NCBI RefSeq assembly: GCF_937858865.1
Contig: NZ_CALLYO010000634.1
Span: 1-7,572 of the forward strand
DNA: 7,572 nucleotides
Source: an uncultured Amaricoccus sp.
Lineage (GTDB): Bacteria; Pseudomonadota; Alphaproteobacteria; Rhodobacterales; Rhodobacteraceae
Direction of reading: 5' to 3'
Part shown: positions 4,988 to 7,572 of the stretch, in pieces
How positions within the stretch are numbered: the first letter of the stretch is position 1
Layout: the number at the start of each line of letters is the position of its first letter
Notes under the pieces: model-generated
The model's input: only the letters and a program-made list of their open reading frames with translations
Database searches by the model: none
What the model was told of the DNA's origin: nothing
Translations under genes and position numbers: made by a program

Positions 4988-7510
4988 ATGCGCCTCGCCC
5001 TTCTCGCCCCCCTCCTCCTCGCCGTCGCCCTCGCCGGCTGCGACAGCGCCGCCGATCGCGCCGAGACCCATTACCAGCGCGCCCTCGCCTACCTCGAGGC
5101 CGGCGACAGCGAGCGGGCGTCGGTCGAGTTCCGCAACGTCTTCCGCCTGAACCCCGATCATGCCGAGGCGCGGCTGCGCTATGCCGCGCTCCGCCGCGCG
5201 GAGGGCGAGACCCGCGACGCCCTCGGCCAGTACCAGAAGCTCGTCGAGATCCGCCCCGGCCTCGCCGAGGCGCACCGGGCGCTGGCCGAGCTCGCGCTCG
5301 AGATCCAGGACCTCGATACCGCCACCGCCCACGCCACCCGCGCCTTCGAGCTCGATCCGAAGGACCCCGGAATCCGCGCGCTGAAGGCGACCGTCGACTT
5401 CCACCGCGGCACCGACCGGCCGGCGGCGGTGGCGATGGCCGAGGGGGTCCTCGCCGAGGATCCGGCCAGCGTCATGGCCCACCTCGTCCTCGTCGCCGAC
5501 CGGCTGCGGGCCGGGGACGCCGACGGGGCGCTCGCCCGCGTCGAGGCCGGCCTCGCCGCGGCGCCGGACGACGAGGGGCTGCACCTCGCCCGCCTCGCGC
5601 TGCTCGAGCAGAGGGGCGACACCGCCGCCGCCGGCGACGAGCTCGCGACCATGGGCCGCCTCTTCCCCGACAACGCCGGCGTGCGCGCGGCGCTCGTCCG
5701 GTGGCACCTGGCGAACGGCGCCCCCGACGCCGCCGAGGCGCTGCTGCGCACCGCCGCCGACGCGGTCCCCGGCCAGCCCGGCCCCGGCCTCACCCTCGCC
5801 CAGTTCCTGCTCGAGGTCCGCGGCCCCGACGCCGCCCGTGCCGAGCTCGCGGCCCGCGCCGACGCCACCACCGCCGACGCGGACCCGCGCACCCACGCCC
5901 GCTACGTCCACGCCCTCGCCGGCCTCGACTTCGCGCAAGGCAGGCACGATGCGGCAATCGCCGCGCTCCGCGGCCTGATCGAGGGCGCCGCCGCCACCGA
6001 CGCCACCCGCGACGCCGAGGTCACGCTCGCCGGGATGCTCGCCGAGACCGGCCAGGAGGCGGAGAGCGCCGCCCTCGTCGAGAAGATCCTCGCCGCGGAC
6101 CGCACCCACGTCGGCGCGCTGAAGCTCCGCGCCCGCGCCGCCATCGCCGCCGACCGCCCTGACGCGGCGATCCAGGACATGCGCACCGCCCTGACCGTCG
6201 CCCCCCGCGATCCCGAGGTGATGACGATCATGGCCTTCGCGCACGAGCGCGACGGCGACCGCGGCCTGATGGGCGAGCGCCTCGCCCTCGCCGTCGAGGC
6301 CGCGAACCGGGCGCCGACGGAATCGCTGCGCTATGCCAACTTCCTGATGCAGGAGGACCGCCCCGGGCCCGCCGAGGGCGTCGTCACCGACGCGCTGCGC
6401 CGCGATCCCGAGAACCTCGAGCTCCTCGACATGCTCGGCCGCATCCACCTCGCCCGCAAGGACTGGGCCCGCGCCGGGCAGGTGGCCGACATCCTGCGCG
6501 CACAGGCGGATCCGGCGGCGGCGGCGATGGCGACGAGCCTCGACGCCGCGCGTCTGCGCGGCGAGGGCAAGCCGGAGGCGGCCGCGGCGATGTTCGAGGC
6601 CCTCGCCTTCGGCGGCGCCGCCCCGAGCAGCGAACCGAGCAGCGAACCGGGCAGCGAACCGGGCAGCGAACCGGGAAGTGATCCGGGAAGTGATCCCGGG
6701 GGCCAGGCCCTCGCCGGCCTCGTCCGCGCCCGTCTCGCCGCCGGCGAGCCGGCCGAGGCCCGCCGCGCCGTCGAGGCGGCGCTCGCCGCCGATCCGCGGA
6801 GCCTCCCGGCCCGCTACCTCCTCGCCGGCCTCGACGCGATCGAGGGCCGGACCGAGGCGGCCGAGGCCGGCTACCGGGCGCTCGTCGCCGAGGCCCCCGC
6901 CCTGCCCGCGCCGCACCGCGCGCTCTTCCGCCTCCTCGCCGGCGAGGGCGATCTCGCCGGGGCCGACGCCGCTCTCGACCAGGGTATCGCCGCCACCGGC
7001 GATGCGAACGGCGAGCTCCTCTTCCTCAGGGCGGGCCTGCGCGAGGCGCGCGGGAACCTCGCCGGGGCGATCGCCGACTACGAGACCCTCTACGCCCGCT
7101 CGAGCGACAGCCCGGTCCTCGCCAACAACCTCGCGAGCCTGCTGACGGCGCAAGGGTCCGATGCCGCGACCATCGAGCGCGCCCATGCCATCGCCCGCCG
7201 GCTGCGCGGCAGCGACGTGCCGGAGTTCCAGGACACCTACGGCTGGATCCTCTTCCTGCGCGGCGACACCGCCGAGGCGCGGGAGTATCTCGCGAAGGCC
7301 GGCGCGGCGCTCCCCGGCAACGCCCAGGTGCAGTTCCACCTCGGCGAGGCCGAGCGCGCCCTCGGCAACCGCGACGCGGCGGCGGCAGCCTATGCCGCCG
7401 CCCTCGCCGCCGCCGAGGCCGGCAGCCCGCTGCCCCAGGCCGGGACCGTCCGCGCCAGAGCATCCGAGCTCGCGGCCCCTGCCCCGCCCACCCCGCCGTC
7501 CGACGGCTGA
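4988..7510 (+). CDS. prsT: large TPR-repeat lipoprotein, PrsT-type (PEP-CTERM/XrtA system)
   Basis: An 840-residue, Ala- and Glu/Arg-rich protein made almost wholly of tetratricopeptide repeats, close to the length usual for the PEP-CTERM-system TPR lipoprotein family (roughly 900). The signal peptide is MRLALLAPLLLAVALAGC with lipobox LAGC (15-18), so C18 is the likely lipidated residue. Asp at +2 is the inner-membrane retention signal in E. coli. TPR units start at about residue 25 (THYQRALAYLEAGDSERASV) and repeat roughly every 34 residues. The C-terminal part contains ANNLASLL (712-719) and DTYGWILF (749-756), as in family members. An acidic Pro/Gly/Ser repeat (546-569) interrupts the TPR array. 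The likely role is a periplasmic scaffold for polymer export or sorting; this is inferred from TPR proteins of other exopolysaccharide systems. It lies 243 bases after the transferase stop and may have its own promoter. A generic TPR lipoprotein is the alternative. Confidence 0.8.
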   Translation: MRLALLAPLLLAVALAGCDSAADRAETHYQRALAYLEAGDSERASVEFRNVFRLNPDHAEARLRYAALRRAEGETRDALGQYQKLVEIRPGLAEAHRALAELALEIQDLDTATAHATRAFELDPKDPGIRALKATVDFHRGTDRPAAVAMAEGVLAEDPASVMAHLVLVADRLRAGDADGALARVEAGLAAAPDDEGLHLARLALLEQRGDTAAAGDELATMGRLFPDNAGVRAALVRWHLANGAPDAAEALLRTAADAVPGQPGPGLTLAQFLLEVRGPDAARAELAARADATTADADPRTHARYVHALAGLDFAQGRHDAAIAALRGLIEGAAATDATRDAEVTLAGMLAETGQEAESAALVEKILAADRTHVGALKLRARAAIAADRPDAAIQDMRTALTVAPRDPEVMTIMAFAHERDGDRGLMGERLALAVEAANRAPTESLRYANFLMQEDRPGPAEGVVTDALRRDPENLELLDMLGRIHLARKDWARAGQVADILRAQADPAAAAMATSLDAARLRGEGKPEAAAAMFEALAFGGAAPSSEPSSEPGSEPGSEPGSDPGSDPGGQALAGLVRARLAAGEPAEARRAVEAALAADPRSLPARYLLAGLDAIEGRTEAAEAGYRALVAEAPALPAPHRALFRLLAGEGDLAGADAALDQGIAATGDANGELLFLRAGLREARGNLAGAIADYETLYARSSDSPVLANNLASLLTAQGSDAATIERAHAIARRLRGSDVPEFQDTYGWILFLRGDTAEAREYLAKAGAALPGNAQVQFHLGEAERALGNRDAAAAAYAAALAAAEAGSPLPQAGTVRARASELAAPAPPTPPSDG
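6623..6694 (+). repeat. six tandem 12-base in-frame repeats inside prsT
   Basis: Six contiguous 12-base units encode PSSE, PSSE, PGSE, PGSE, PGSD, PGSD: three variants each present as two identical neighbours. The units use GAA, AGT and GAT in a gene that otherwise strongly prefers GAG, AGC and GAC. The encoded segment (residues 546-569) is probably a flexible acidic linker between TPR blocks. Gain or loss of units would keep the reading frame. Confidence 0.9.
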
Positions 7511-7516
7511 CAGGGT

Positions 7517-7532
7517 CGCCGGCTGACCGGCG
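7517..7532 (+). repeat. short hairpin after prsT
   Basis: CGCCGG (7517-7522), loop CTGA and CCGGCG (7527-7532) form a perfect 6-bp stem seven bases after the prsT stop. No T-run follows (CTCTCCGAAAA), so it is at best a weak or Rho-assisted terminator or processing site. Confidence 0.3.
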
Positions 7533-7556
7533 CTCTCCGAAAACCCGTTAACCGCC

Positions 7557-7572
7557 ATGAAGATCGCGTTAA
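7557..7572 (+). CDS. possible start of a further rightward gene (cut by window edge)
   Basis: An ATG at 7557 opens a frame beginning MKIAL that runs to the edge, 46 bases after the prsT stop. MKIAL-like starts are common in nucleotide-sugar or glycosyltransferase proteins of such loci, but five residues cannot support an assignment. No clear Shine-Dalgarno sequence precedes it; GTTAACC (7547-7553) lies just upstream. Confidence 0.3.

Noticed and set aside
3908..7558. A very long open frame on the minus strand (about 1,216 codons) antisense to the transferase and prsT genes.
   Set aside because: It runs through two genes with clear motifs and the noncoding gap between them. Its product is Gly/Arg/Ala/Glu low-complexity with no recognisable domain. 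Long antisense frames are expected opposite GC-rich genes whose codons seldom generate antisense stops.
1..7572. CRISPR array, transposon, tRNA or rRNA.
   Set aside because: No spaced direct repeats of 25-40 bases, no transposase-like frame with terminal repeats and no recognisable tRNA or rRNA segment were seen.

Overview
The window is about 70% or more G+C with strong G/C preference at third codon positions. Its five substantial genes resemble families from exopolysaccharide loci of the XrtA (EpsH) exosortase / PEP-CTERM type in Gram-negative bacteria. The base composition and the short ExoY-like sugar transferase suggest a high-GC alphaproteobacterium; this is inference, because no rRNA or other phylogenetic marker is present. 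All family assignments come from reading motifs, not from a search.

Layout. A leftward operon occupies 69-3434, transcribed from right to left: an ExeA/GspA-like AAA ATPase (2586-3434), a Wzz-type polysaccharide chain-length determinant (997-2547) and a BY-kinase-type tyrosine autokinase (69-896). It probably continues past the left edge. A divergent, roughly 615-base region without a convincing gene (3435-4048) follows. It holds an AT-rich promoter patch near 3832-3890 and a structured leader ending in a terminator-like hairpin just before the next gene. A rightward group then carries an ExoY-like phosphoglycosyl transferase (4049-4744) and a large TPR lipoprotein of the PrsT type (4988-7510). 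A further gene may start at 7557.

How the genes fit together. The phosphoglycosyl transferase would load the first sugar phosphate onto undecaprenyl phosphate. Glycosyltransferases, flippase and polymerase lie outside the window. The chain-length protein and kinase form a split Wzc-like pair controlling polymer length. The ATPase and PrsT are the two parts most characteristic of XrtA loci; their exact roles are not settled, but a peptidoglycan or envelope-associated ATPase and a periplasmic TPR scaffold are reasonable readings. No exosortase and no PEP-CTERM substrate lies in the window, so the XrtA link rests on gene families and neighbourhood.

The least ordinary parts are noncoding or low-complexity: the attenuator-like leader before the transferase, a 29-base imperfect tandem duplication upstream of prsT, a six-copy 12-base in-frame repeat arranged as three pairs inside prsT, and a nine-codon upstream ORF abutting the ATPase start. 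I see no sign of a wholly new system.
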